Shown: one piece after another, positions 55,888-64,000 of the stretch
How the letters are laid out: each line of letters opens with the position of its first letter
Numbering within the stretch: the stretch's first letter is position 1
Assembly: GCF_001467895.1 (NCBI RefSeq)
Contig: NZ_LNYO01000013.1
Span: forward strand, 662,686 to 726,685
Direction of reading: 5' to 3'
Source of the DNA: Legionella nautarum
GTDB taxonomy: Bacteria > Pseudomonadota > Gammaproteobacteria > Legionellales > Legionellaceae
DNA: 64,000 nt
The notes under the pieces: model-generated
What the model was told of the DNA's origin: nothing
The model's input: the letters and a program-made list of their open reading frames with translations, nothing else
Databases searched by the model: none
Position numbers and translations under genes: made by a program

Positions 55888-56274
55888 ATGGGTGCTAAAA
55901 AAAATTACAAAATGCTCCGGATTGCTTTGGTCATTATTGGACTAGTTTTTATCTTCGCGGTGTACCCATTAACTCTTTTATGGCCTTCAGGCTGGGCATG
56001 GCATCTAGTTGGGCAAAATGTTTATTTACAAATGATTGTAGGAATTTATGCAACCTTGGGTGTTTTTTTAATCCTAGCAGCTAAGAATCCAATTCAGTAT
56101 TTGAGTTTAATCTGGTTTACTGTTTGGTCTAGTATTGTGCATGGCGGCATTATGGCCATCCAAGCATTCTATTACCCACAGCATTTTGCTCATTTATATG
56201 GTGATGTGCCTGCTTTATTTATTATCGCAATTGTCTTGGCTATTTTAACCCCCCGCCGCCGCAATACTCGATAA
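55888..56274 (+). CDS. DUF6632-like membrane protein
   Basis: A 128-aa protein with four membrane helices: MLRIALVIIGLVFIFAVYPL, LQMIVGIYATLGVFLILAA, SLIWFTVWSSIVHGGIMAIQ and ALFIIAIVLAILTP. The middle segments match DUF6632 proteins as I remember them. Function is unknown. AGGGG precedes the ATG. Confidence 0.75.
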   Translation: MGAKKNYKMLRIALVIIGLVFIFAVYPLTLLWPSGWAWHLVGQNVYLQMIVGIYATLGVFLILAAKNPIQYLSLIWFTVWSSIVHGGIMAIQAFYYPQHFAHLYGDVPALFIIAIVLAILTPRRRNTR

Positions 56275-56338
56275 TATCTGTTAACAGCGGGAATAATTGC
56301 ATGTACAATAATAATACATTTTTTATTAGCTTACTTTC

Positions 56339-57406
56339 ATGAAAATAGAGCAACTACTGGAAACGGCAACAAGAGCTGCCCAAAAAACAATTATTGGTTC
56401 CTCAAATTACTGGCCTGATGTAGAGGAAAATGAATATATTCCAGAGTTTCTAAAGAGGTATTTCTCTCATCACCGCGAAAAAGGAACTCGCTCTGCTTTA
56501 TGGTCAACCACAGCTTTTATTAAAAAAAAACCAAAACGGTCAGAAAAAGTTTCTTATGAGGCTAAAAATATTAAAATTGAATTTAATCACAACTGGGTAT
56601 TTTTTGATCGCAGCTCCTCAGGGGAATTTGCATTAAGAGATGATTTCGATGCATTACCCCGAGATGAAAGAAACCTAAAAAAATTTATCCTTTTGGCTGC
56701 TGCTGGACGCACAATTCGTTATGGAAATTGTAGTGTAATTAATGCTTATATTGCGTGGGTATTGTGGGATATGGTGTTTAATTCTAAATCCACCTCTAAT
56801 CCAATAGTTAAAATTGAGATTGTTAGCCACAAAAAATTTGATCATGAGATTGTAGTGATTAATAGACCTTTAGACTCAAAATTAAAAGATCCATCCACCT
56901 GGGGAAAAGACTGTTGGATAGTTGATGGATGGAGAGGGGCGACTAAAGCGCAGTCAGAAAGCCCTAAAACTGCTTATTACCCTGCGACTGAGTTACATCA
57001 ACGAATGACGGAACTTAATATATTAGCAACCAAGCAGCCCCGAAAGTTTGCAGTAAGACTATCACATGAGATTAATCCGGCAGAAGAACCTCCATCGAAG
57101 TTTATTGAAAGAATAGATTTTCATCCTTTAGTGACTGAGGAGGATGAAAAACGCTTAAGAAATAATCAGAGCTTTCTCCCACAAAAAAGACCTTATCTTA
57201 GTTTGGTAGGAGATAATCGATTTTTCTTAAACAATCATAAGGAAAAGTTTCAACGTGTATTGAGGGATATAAAAAATAAGAACTCAGAGGTAGATAAGCA
57301 TCAAAAGAATTTAATTGAAGAACAAGAAATCGTCGATGCGATAAAAACCCCCGCCTTTGATTCGGACAAGGAAGAAAATAAAGAAACCCTTAGGGTACAG
57401 ATCTAG
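56339..57406 (+). CDS. Putative Cys-His-Asp enzyme, effector candidate
   Basis: A 355-aa protein without signal peptide. Candidate triad: TIRYGNCSVINAYIAW (Cys131), HKKFDHEIVVIN (His169) and DCWIVDGWRGA (Asp196). The order and the spacing (38 and 27 residues) resemble the 240-aa protein at 43.8 kb (34 and 21-24 residues). The N-terminal 110 residues have no match; the C-terminal 60 residues are charged and E-rich (LIEEQEIVDAI, KEENKETLRVQI), consistent with a Dot/Icm signal. Stop overlaps the convergent pentapeptide gene by four bases. Activity inferred only from the motif arrangement. Confidence 0.65.
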   Translation: MKIEQLLETATRAAQKTIIGSSNYWPDVEENEYIPEFLKRYFSHHREKGTRSALWSTTAFIKKKPKRSEKVSYEAKNIKIEFNHNWVFFDRSSSGEFALRDDFDALPRDERNLKKFILLAAAGRTIRYGNCSVINAYIAWVLWDMVFNSKSTSNPIVKIEIVSHKKFDHEIVVINRPLDSKLKDPSTWGKDCWIVDGWRGATKAQSESPKTAYYPATELHQRMTELNILATKQPRKFAVRLSHEINPAEEPPSKFIERIDFHPLVTEEDEKRLRNNQSFLPQKRPYLSLVGDNRFFLNNHKEKFQRVLRDIKNKNSEVDKHQKNLIEEQEIVDAIKTPAFDSDKEENKETLRVQI

Positions 57407-58017
57407 TCTTGATCGTTGGGCCATCCATTAATTTTTATATCAAGATGGCTTAATAACGAAATAACTTCTGGAAATGAAAATCTTGCTTTTGTTATTGTAT
57501 TCAATTGAGTATCAATACAATAATTCATCGCATCAGTGAAATCAGCATGTTTTAGGTTCGTATGCATGAACAAACTGTTTTGTAAGTCACTGCCTGTAAA
57601 GCTCGCATGATTTAAATTAGCTTCTCTAAAATCAACATCGGTTGCTTTACAATTTTCAATAATTAAGTCTGCAAGTTCTAAGCCGAAAAAACTCGAATGA
57701 CTTAAATTACTGCTGTAAAAATAGAGCGGACTTGCAAGCTTTACTAAGGGCCAGCTCAATTCTGTCCAATTTATTCCTGAGAGTTTAGAGTTTTTAAAAG
57801 AAACTTCCGAAAATTTACATCCTGGAAATTTTGAGAGGGATAAATCACAGGATTCAAAATCACAGTCAGTAAATTTAACTTTGTTAAAATTAACCTCTAT
57901 GAATTTGCATTCTTTGAATTGGCAGTTATGAAATTCAATAAAGTCAATTTTTTTATCTTCAAGCACAAGCTTAGTAAAGGTTTGATTAGTATAGGCATTA
58001 AGATCAAACATTGGCAT
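57403..58017 (-). CDS. Qnr/McbG-like pentapeptide-repeat protein
   Basis: A 204-aa right-handed quadrilateral beta-helix protein. Pentapeptides A(D/N)LxX-type repeats run from residue ~30 to ~170 (FKECKFIEVNFNKVKFTDCD, NLSHSSFFGLEL, NLNHASFTGSDLQNSLF, NLKHADFTDA), with a break at SGINWTELSWPLVKL, as in Qnr and McbG. Those mimic DNA and protect gyrase from quinolones or microcin B17. The length fits chromosomal Qnr-like genes. Whether it protects gyrase here is inference. Confidence 0.85.
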   Translation of the reverse strand: MPMFDLNAYTNQTFTKLVLEDKKIDFIEFHNCQFKECKFIEVNFNKVKFTDCDFESCDLSLSKFPGCKFSEVSFKNSKLSGINWTELSWPLVKLASPLYFYSSNLSHSSFFGLELADLIIENCKATDVDFREANLNHASFTGSDLQNSLFMHTNLKHADFTDAMNYCIDTQLNTITKARFSFPEVISLLSHLDIKINGWPNDQD

Positions 58018-58178
58018 AACTCCCCTCTTTTAGCTTATAGGTAGCTATTATTTAACTAAGGCGGTTTTATCGCAACAACTGAATCTTTTATTTGATAATT
58101 TTATCTATATGCTGAGTAGTTTAAATGCAAACAACAGCCATTTGTGTATGATTTAACCTTTTCTAAGGAAGGATTACT

Positions 58179-59447
58179 ATGCGTCAACTCACAAAAAAAT
58201 CGGTTATTATTAAAGAAAGACATAAACCTAGGGCTGAAGATCAGATTCGTCGTGCTACCCAAATCAAGCCTAAACCCATTCGGCCGGTCAAACATGGACG
58301 CAAACTTAATTCTGCAGCCCCTAATCTGCAAAAAAAATCACAAAATAGAAAACGGCCGCCCAAAGGTTTTTATGGTTTGGGCCTAAGATTTGTCAATAAA
58401 TTAACGCCAAAGCAATGGATGGCTTTGTTTTTTTTAATGAGTATTAGTGCTGCTTATGCTACTAAGGTAAGCGAGTCACTCCCTCAATCAAAAACTGTAA
58501 AAAATGATCCTAAAATACTTATCGACAGTCCTCCAGATGATAGAGAAGATTGTGAAGAAAGCAGCTTAGCAATCTTCAATAAACCCGATATTCGTTTAGG
58601 TGCTAAAGAGGGGAAATTGATTCCAGCTTCTTGCTTAGATGGTGATCAGATTACTTGTCTAACCGATCAAAAATTAATGTCATCCTTTGTGGTAGATGTT
58701 CCAAAAATGAATGCCGTTTATGCGCAAATTCTAAAGAAAAATGCAGAATGGCGAGCATCTGTTGAATCTACTTTGAAAAAAATATCAGCTAGGATAAGTT
58801 CTGCAGAAATAAAAGATATTTTTCACTTATGGATTAGGGAGGTTTCTGTCTTCAAGAGTGCCTATCATTCTGTTCAATCAGCCTATAACGCTGGCGGCGG
58901 AACCTGTGATAATCATAAGGATCTGTCACTCATAAAAATTTTTAGTCAGGCTATAAAATTTGGCCTCGAAGTGAAAGTCCAAGTCGTCATTGTTTACACC
59001 AATGAAACACAGACATCTTTCAAGACTAATATTAGGAATGAACACCCGCTTAATGGGCATACATATTTATTAATTAACAGTGAAATTGAGGATGTCATTA
59101 TTAAAAATGATAGAGCTGCTGTAGCCAAGTATCTTGACCTTGCTCGCACAAAATCAGGTAGATTTCATGATACTTGGAACAAGAATTGTCGCAAAATCAG
59201 TGAAGATAAAAGTGGTTTTTATCAGGATGCAGCTCATTGGGATACTATTTATATTCAATCAGTTACTTTAGACTTTGAAAGCTTGAAAAAATTACCTGTT
59301 GTTGCTCAACGTTTTCTTTGTCAAGAATTAGCTAGTGCAGGATTGCCAGTGGAATTTAATCAATCCTGTTGTTTCTTTACACAAAAAGGTCAAAGCTATC
59401 GCGAACAAAACCCTAATCTTCAAACACAACAAGGTTTAGTTTTATAA
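58179..59447 (+). CDS. Putative Cys-His-Asp enzyme with membrane segment, effector candidate
   Basis: A 422-aa protein. The first 75 residues are highly basic; residues ~78-95 (KQWMALFFLMSISAAYAT) form one transmembrane or cryptic signal helix. Candidate triad: AGGGTCDNHKDLSLI (Cys243), LNGHTYLLINSE (His294) and SGRFHDTWNKNC (Asp331). The spacing is longer (51 and 37) than in its two neighbours, so common descent is less certain. Up to ten cysteines occur. The strong site AGGAAGG precedes the ATG. Confidence 0.6.
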   Translation: MRQLTKKSVIIKERHKPRAEDQIRRATQIKPKPIRPVKHGRKLNSAAPNLQKKSQNRKRPPKGFYGLGLRFVNKLTPKQWMALFFLMSISAAYATKVSESLPQSKTVKNDPKILIDSPPDDREDCEESSLAIFNKPDIRLGAKEGKLIPASCLDGDQITCLTDQKLMSSFVVDVPKMNAVYAQILKKNAEWRASVESTLKKISARISSAEIKDIFHLWIREVSVFKSAYHSVQSAYNAGGGTCDNHKDLSLIKIFSQAIKFGLEVKVQVVIVYTNETQTSFKTNIRNEHPLNGHTYLLINSEIEDVIIKNDRAAVAKYLDLARTKSGRFHDTWNKNCRKISEDKSGFYQDAAHWDTIYIQSVTLDFESLKKLPVVAQRFLCQELASAGLPVEFNQSCCFFTQKGQSYREQNPNLQTQQGLVL

Positions 59448-59481
59448 AAAACGCCCTTTCGATGCTTCTAACTAGCAATTG

Positions 59482-59503
59482 CTACCCTCAACCTACCCTC
59501 AAC
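59482..59503. repeat. Two-copy 11-base tandem repeat
   Basis: CTACCCTCAAC occurs twice in direct tandem (59482-59492 and 59493-59503) between convergent genes. Minor; copy number could vary between strains. Confidence 0.7.
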
Positions 59504-59518
59504 GATGAGGATATGGCA

Positions 59519-60157
59519 TTAATTACATTGCGGTACATAATCGTATGCCTCAGGATCCTGTGCTACGAGTACCGGGTACTCATCAAGTAAAAAATCTATA
59601 CCACTTTCTATCTCTTTTATCTGTTTGTCGAACAAATTGCGGCCATCTACGTAAAGACTATAGGTAGCAGCCAAGAGTACTGCAGTAGATACAATTGTCA
59701 TGCACGCTGCCACCAGAGCAATCCCCAAAGGACTTGTTAACATAGCGGCACTAAAAAAAACAACACCAAGAACAGCTACTGTGGTGAGAAAAAAGTTAGT
59801 GAACATGAATAAAGCAGAAACTAATTTTCTACCCTGTTCACTACTAAGCTCCACTTTTAATAAATTAAGACGCTCCCTTATTTCCTGAGGATTTACCGCT
59901 TTAGCTGAAAGTGTAGCGCTTATTGCTTCTTGTATAAGGTCTTGTAAAGGACCAATATTTGAAGAATTTGTCGAAACACCACTTAATTGATGAAAGCTGG
60001 CAGCCATGTCTATAGCATGACGTTTTAATTTCAATAATGCCTTATATTTATGATTATTGCCTTCTATCATCCCACGTGTTAGCAGCGTTTCTTCAATAAG
60101 CGCTTCGTAACTCGTTGAAGAAAAACGAGGAATTTGAAGTCTTGTGAAAAAGAACAT
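59519..60157 (-). CDS. Orphan two-helix membrane protein
   Basis: A 212-aa protein with no signal peptide and a paired hydrophobic region near residues 118-170 (FFLTTVAVLGVVFFSAAM, GIALVAACMTIVSTAVLLAA). The rest is helical and polar (LLKLKRHAIDMAASFHQL). A hairpin of two long hydrophobic helices is common in Legionella effectors that insert into host membranes. It has the same layout, on a smaller scale, as the protein encoded at 60.3 kb. Function unknown. Confidence 0.6.
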   Translation of the reverse strand: MFFFTRLQIPRFSSTSYEALIEETLLTRGMIEGNNHKYKALLKLKRHAIDMAASFHQLSGVSTNSSNIGPLQDLIQEAISATLSAKAVNPQEIRERLNLLKVELSSEQGRKLVSALFMFTNFFLTTVAVLGVVFFSAAMLTSPLGIALVAACMTIVSTAVLLAATYSLYVDGRNLFDKQIKEIESGIDFLLDEYPVLVAQDPEAYDYVPQCN

Positions 60158-60338
60158 GCTAATTTAGCCTGACGAGTGAAAAGGATGGATGCTAATCAAA
60201 TTTCCATCATTCGTCAACTGCATAAAACCTAGATCAGAGCTTGAGATTTTTTTTTGAAACTTGCTCATAAAATAACGGTAATCTTCTCTTAAGTTATGCA
60301 CAGTATAATATACCTAGGATTCGTGTTTTAGGACAGTA

Positions 60339-61988
60339 ATGGCATTTCATATCTTACCAAGAATTACATTAAATAGTAACTTGGATGACATAAATAGTTC
60401 AATTCAAAAAGAGCATTCTTCTTGGATAAATAAGCACGCGCCATCCACTATCAATCATGAGAAAATAGAGGGAATGCAATATGACATTCTTTATAATCCA
60501 GAGTTATGGTCTGGAACACGTTTTTTTGAAATAAATATTGATGTCAATACTGATAAAAAATCAAAAAATAAAAACAATGCTTTTGATGAAATTTTCAAGT
60601 TAATTAGAGCAGCTAAAAAAAATTATTCTAATCAGAATAATGAAATAAAAGAAATAGAAGAATTTGAGAAAAAATATAAAAAATTCTTTAATATCCTAAA
60701 AGAGCGTTGTTTATTACAAGCTATTCATAAAACACTAGAAAGTATTGATGGGCCAGATCTTGAGGTTATTAAAAAAGAGTTTCGCGAAACTTTAAACTAT
60801 TCCTCACTACTAAACATGCAAACACGTGTCGATTGTTTGCAAGCTCATCGTAGGGTAACTTTGCTTTGTTATACTTTTAGAGCTCAAGCAAAGGAAAATC
60901 CTAAAGCATCGGAACAAATTAAGCAACTTGAAGTTCTCTCTAAACGCCTCGTCGACATTCATTATGTTAATGCGAAAAAATTAAGTCTTATCGATGCCAT
61001 TGCAAAAGATGTAACTACAGTGACTTCGTCTATAGGATTGATAACGGGTATAATCGCAGCGATCTTGGCTCTTCTCTCCTTTGCTTTTCCCCCTTTGGCC
61101 ATAGCCGCAGGAATCTTAGGATTCATCAGCTTTGTTTCCTATACTTCAACGATTATCTCTATAATAAAAATGATCCATGAAGCTGGCGAATATGGGCGAG
61201 GCCCTAATCCAAGTGATGTAAAATGGCTAATAACTGATATTTTATTGGCCCCTTTAAACATCGTTGGTGGACTAATTTTTGCAAAATTCGCTGATCTCTT
61301 TCATTCAGAGCACGTGCGAATGATTGTTGATACCGTTGGATTCGTTTGGAACAGTATTTTAAGTAATTTTGTGCCTGACGCAATAGAAACAAAGGAATTG
61401 GCTGTCGGCCTATTAGAAGTTGGTTCCTCTTGCACGTCCGAAGGCCAGCTTAAAAGTACAAGAACAGCTACTTCTTGGAAAAAAATGGCTAGTGCTTTAG
61501 CACTGCATGATCAAGAAGCCTCTGACAAAATTATCGTAGCTAAACAATCCATCAGCCTAATTAATGCAGTCCAGGGTTCCACTGCAAAAAGTGGACGCGA
61601 TTTTGCCTATGTCAGGCTTGCTAATGATAAAGCACCAACTGATTTACCAATAACGAAAAGTTACCATGGCCATATTCTTTTATGGGATCTTGGTTTTATA
61701 GGCCTAGGGACTTCCGATTTAGCACAGAACATAATCGATGCCGTAGAAGCCTATAAAAAATTAAAGCCAGATTGCTCAGTTGAACAAAGATTATCTGAAT
61801 TAGTTTCAATTAAATTTCATTGTAATGCTTACATAGAAGCCTATAAGACTGTTGATTTCTCAAAAGGCCGTTTTGACTATGTTAAAAAACTTTTTGTACA
61901 TGTAAACAAAGAAATAGATAATTTAAATAATTTAGGCTCCATCAATAATGATGAATCAGTTGTTTTGGTTGGCTTCAAATCGCGATAA
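60339..61988 (+). CDS. Orphan protein with central hydrophobic hairpin, effector candidate
   Basis: A 549-aa protein lacking a signal peptide. Residues ~60-220 are helical and charged, then two long hydrophobic helices (residues ~228-280: GLITGIIAAILALLSFAF and GILGFISFVSYTSTIISII). The C-terminal ~260 residues form a presumably globular region with HGHILLWDLGFIGLGTSDL and many alternating charges. No motif points to a reaction. Divergent from the two-helix protein at 59.5 kb. Confidence 0.6.
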   Translation: MAFHILPRITLNSNLDDINSSIQKEHSSWINKHAPSTINHEKIEGMQYDILYNPELWSGTRFFEINIDVNTDKKSKNKNNAFDEIFKLIRAAKKNYSNQNNEIKEIEEFEKKYKKFFNILKERCLLQAIHKTLESIDGPDLEVIKKEFRETLNYSSLLNMQTRVDCLQAHRRVTLLCYTFRAQAKENPKASEQIKQLEVLSKRLVDIHYVNAKKLSLIDAIAKDVTTVTSSIGLITGIIAAILALLSFAFPPLAIAAGILGFISFVSYTSTIISIIKMIHEAGEYGRGPNPSDVKWLITDILLAPLNIVGGLIFAKFADLFHSEHVRMIVDTVGFVWNSILSNFVPDAIETKELAVGLLEVGSSCTSEGQLKSTRTATSWKKMASALALHDQEASDKIIVAKQSISLINAVQGSTAKSGRDFAYVRLANDKAPTDLPITKSYHGHILLWDLGFIGLGTSDLAQNIIDAVEAYKKLKPDCSVEQRLSELVSIKFHCNAYIEAYKTVDFSKGRFDYVKKLFVHVNKEIDNLNNLGSINNDESVVLVGFKSR

Positions 61989-62055
61989 ATGTCAAAATAT
62001 GGATGATTCTATCTGTCTTCTTCCTTCTAGGATGACAACAAATCAAACCTAGTGA

Positions 62056-63855
62056 TTAAATTTCAGCAATAAATCCATTGACTTGCATCTGCCATAATTT
62101 ATAGAAATGCCCCATTTTATCTCCCAGTAGCTGATTCAATGAACCATCCTCGACAATCCTACCATTGACAAAAACAAGAATTCTATCCATCTCTTTTAAG
62201 GTAGACAAACGGTGAGCAATGACTAGCACTGTTTTCTTGCTCATTACTTCATGCAAGGCTTGGTGAATTTCGTCTTCTGTTTTAGAGTCTAATGATGAAG
62301 TCGCTTCATCCAACAGTAAAATCGGTGCATTTTTTAAAAAAGCTCGGGCAATAGCAATGCGCTGTTTTTGTCCACCAGAAAGCTTGACTCCGCGCTCTCC
62401 AACCATCGACTCATATTTTTGGGGTAAATCCATAATAAAATCATGGCAATGGGCTTTTATGGCTGCCTCGATAATTTCTTCATTGCTGGCATCAACACGA
62501 GCAAAGCGGATGTTATCCATAATTGTTCGATGAAATAGCTCAGGCTCTTGTGGGATAGTTGCAATTTGTGCTCTTAACGAGCCTTGGCTAACCTTTTTTA
62601 TATCCTGATTATCAATAAATATATAGCCTTGTTGTATATCCAACAGGCGTAAAATTAACTTGATAAAAGTAGATTTTCCCCCACCCGAGTAACCAACCAG
62701 ACCAACTTTTTCACCGGGTTTGATAGTAACGCTCATATTTTTAAATAAATTGACTCTATTTTCATAGTGAAAGGACACCTCTTGAAACCTAATTTCTCCT
62801 TGATGGATATTGAGTGCTGTGGCGTCTGGAAGGTCTTCAATCTCATGAGGCTGCCTTATAATACTTAATGCCTGATTGCAGGTCCCTACTACTTTAGAAT
62901 AACGCTGCATCTGTTTTCCCATGTCGTGCACACCCCAAGTAAAGGAAACTGACAACATCAGAACTAAAGCAAAATCCCCTGCGCTTACCCATCCTTTTTG
63001 CAAGCCCATAATAAGCATTAGCAGCATAGCTCCAATAAGGATCGAGGCACCAATACCTTGAAGAAGATTAATTTTCAAATTAAACCAAGAGAGTTTGCGG
63101 TCGCTAGCAACGACCTTATCTAATATGCCGTCAATAGTAGAAATTTCATGTTGTACATTGTTAAACAGTTTGACACTCATAACATTGGAAACGCTATCAG
63201 AAACAGAGCCAGATAATTTGGAAATATTTTCTGAAAAACTTCTTGAGTAATTTTCTGCTTTTTTAGCAGCAAAGTAAGAAAGTAATACAAAAATAATAGC
63301 CCAAACAAACAAAATAATACCAAAGATGGGATGAACCACTACAAAGAGAGTTCCACTGGCAATCAAAGCCGCAAATACCCTTGGGTAAAACCATTCATTT
63401 GGTATAGTCACTAAAGGCTCGATATTTTCCATCAAATCCGTAATTTTTTTTGTTAAAGCACCAGAAAAATTATTGTGAAAAAAGGTATAGGAATGATGAA
63501 GCAAATACTGTAGCAAATCTTTCTCAATTGTTGCACGAAGATAAGGATACAACTGTAAATTAACATAGTCGTAGAAACGAAAATTTAGATTAACTATCAG
63601 GCTCATCGCAGCATAGAAAACTGCTGGTAAAATGATGGAGTGAAGTAATTGCGCTTGATTATGAGAATATTGAACAACATTATCGACAATAACTTTTAAT
63701 AAATAAGGAGTTAAAGACATATCAATTGCCCATATTAAGGCAACCAAAACAAATCCAAGTAGATAGCGTTTCTTAGTTCTGAGATAATACCAGATAAAAT
63801 TGGGCAATGAATGCGCAAATTCTGTTGAATTATTAGAAGTCACATAATGCTCCAA
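62056..63855 (-). CDS. ABC-type exporter (MsbA/ABCB-like half-transporter)
   Basis: A 599-aa half transporter: six membrane helices in residues ~30-320, then the nucleotide-binding domain with Walker A GLVGYSGGGKSTFIKL, Q-loop QEPELFHRTIMDNI, signature VKLSGGQKQRIAIARA, Walker B ILLLDEATSSLD and the switch histidine in VIAHRLSTL. Functions as a homodimer. Substrate not predictable: lipid, peptide or drug. Single gene; in an effector-rich region it could be a self-protection or export pump. Confidence 0.93.
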   Translation of the reverse strand: MEHYVTSNNSTEFAHSLPNFIWYYLRTKKRYLLGFVLVALIWAIDMSLTPYLLKVIVDNVVQYSHNQAQLLHSIILPAVFYAAMSLIVNLNFRFYDYVNLQLYPYLRATIEKDLLQYLLHHSYTFFHNNFSGALTKKITDLMENIEPLVTIPNEWFYPRVFAALIASGTLFVVVHPIFGIILFVWAIIFVLLSYFAAKKAENYSRSFSENISKLSGSVSDSVSNVMSVKLFNNVQHEISTIDGILDKVVASDRKLSWFNLKINLLQGIGASILIGAMLLMLIMGLQKGWVSAGDFALVLMLSVSFTWGVHDMGKQMQRYSKVVGTCNQALSIIRQPHEIEDLPDATALNIHQGEIRFQEVSFHYENRVNLFKNMSVTIKPGEKVGLVGYSGGGKSTFIKLILRLLDIQQGYIFIDNQDIKKVSQGSLRAQIATIPQEPELFHRTIMDNIRFARVDASNEEIIEAAIKAHCHDFIMDLPQKYESMVGERGVKLSGGQKQRIAIARAFLKNAPILLLDEATSSLDSKTEDEIHQALHEVMSKKTVLVIAHRLSTLKEMDRILVFVNGRIVEDGSLNQLLGDKMGHFYKLWQMQVNGFIAEI

Positions 63856-64000
63856 TAGCTAAATGTGGCCCATCATAGCATTATATTAACTTATTATAAT
63901 TGCGAATTAATTTAAAAAATGTAGCAAAGCCGTATTTGCCAAATTGCTTTAGTCGGTGCCTTCCTTGACCTCGAGCTACTTTACCACTCTGCCATCCGCT

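Noticed and set aside
63880-63900. PmrA-like sequence upstream of the ABC exporter
   Set aside because: One half-site (GTTAATATA) on the minus strand, but the partner AATTATAAT does not match the consensus.
1-64000. CRISPR arrays, rRNA genes, insertion sequences, integrases
   Set aside because: No regular direct repeats of CRISPR type, no rRNA sequence and no transposase or integrase motif were seen on either strand.

Overview
The window is about 38-40% GC by eye and reads as a chromosomal segment of a Legionella-type gammaproteobacterium. Three things point there: conserved gamma-proteobacterial housekeeping order (secA-mutT near zapD-coaE; fmdB-DUF502-aspS), a high density of eukaryote-like or orphan proteins (F-box plus ankyrin, large ankyrin protein, IQ-like motif, Cys-His-Asp folds), and two tandem promoter elements that match the Legionella PmrA box (cTTAATatT, two-base gap, cTTAATatT). 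The species is not identified; gene content argues for a non-model Legionella rather than a specific L. pneumophila strain.

Positions 1-29.8 kb are mostly core. secA (3' end) and mutT are followed by three inserted genes: a secreted protein, a caspase/C80-like putative cysteine peptidase and dps. Then a minus-strand run bioA - EAL phosphodiesterase - secreted Cys-rich protein - coaE - zapD is divergent from plus-strand bioB-bioF, a choloylglycine-hydrolase-like gene and bioH-bioD. A BirA-type operator lies between bioA and bioB and overlaps the bioB promoter. Next come fmdB-DUF502-aspS, a large MscS-family channel, mutH and a GNAT protein; two small exported proteins; a VIT/CCC1 transporter; an SDR and a PNPOx-like gene; a two-gene envelope unit (LpxO-like lipid A hydroxylase and a YejM-like sulfatase-fold membrane protein); a GH114-type secreted hydrolase; and a thiolase.

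Positions 30-64 kb are an accessory region where transcription units are mostly single genes and intergenic DNA holds gene remnants. Recognisable metabolism and maintenance genes are an acyltransferase-3/SGNH protein, DoxDA, Ku, an acyl-CoA oxidase-like protein, a MerR/TipAS regulator with its hydrolase, a serC-serB-serA operon, mntP, a Qnr-like pentapeptide protein and an ABC exporter. Interspersed are at least nine effector-like or orphan ORFs.

The main unexplained signal is a group of putative Cys-His-Asp (papain/transglutaminase-like) proteins between 43.8 and 59.4 kb: a 240-aa protein behind a PmrA-type box, a 995-aa ankyrin protein with a central triad, a 355-aa protein, and a 422-aa protein with one membrane segment. 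Together with the caspase-like protein at 2.5 kb and the F-box/ankyrin protein at 37-38 kb, they suggest an uncharacterised set of Dot/Icm-type effectors that modify host proteins. The triads and boxes were read directly from sequence; secretion and catalysis are inference.
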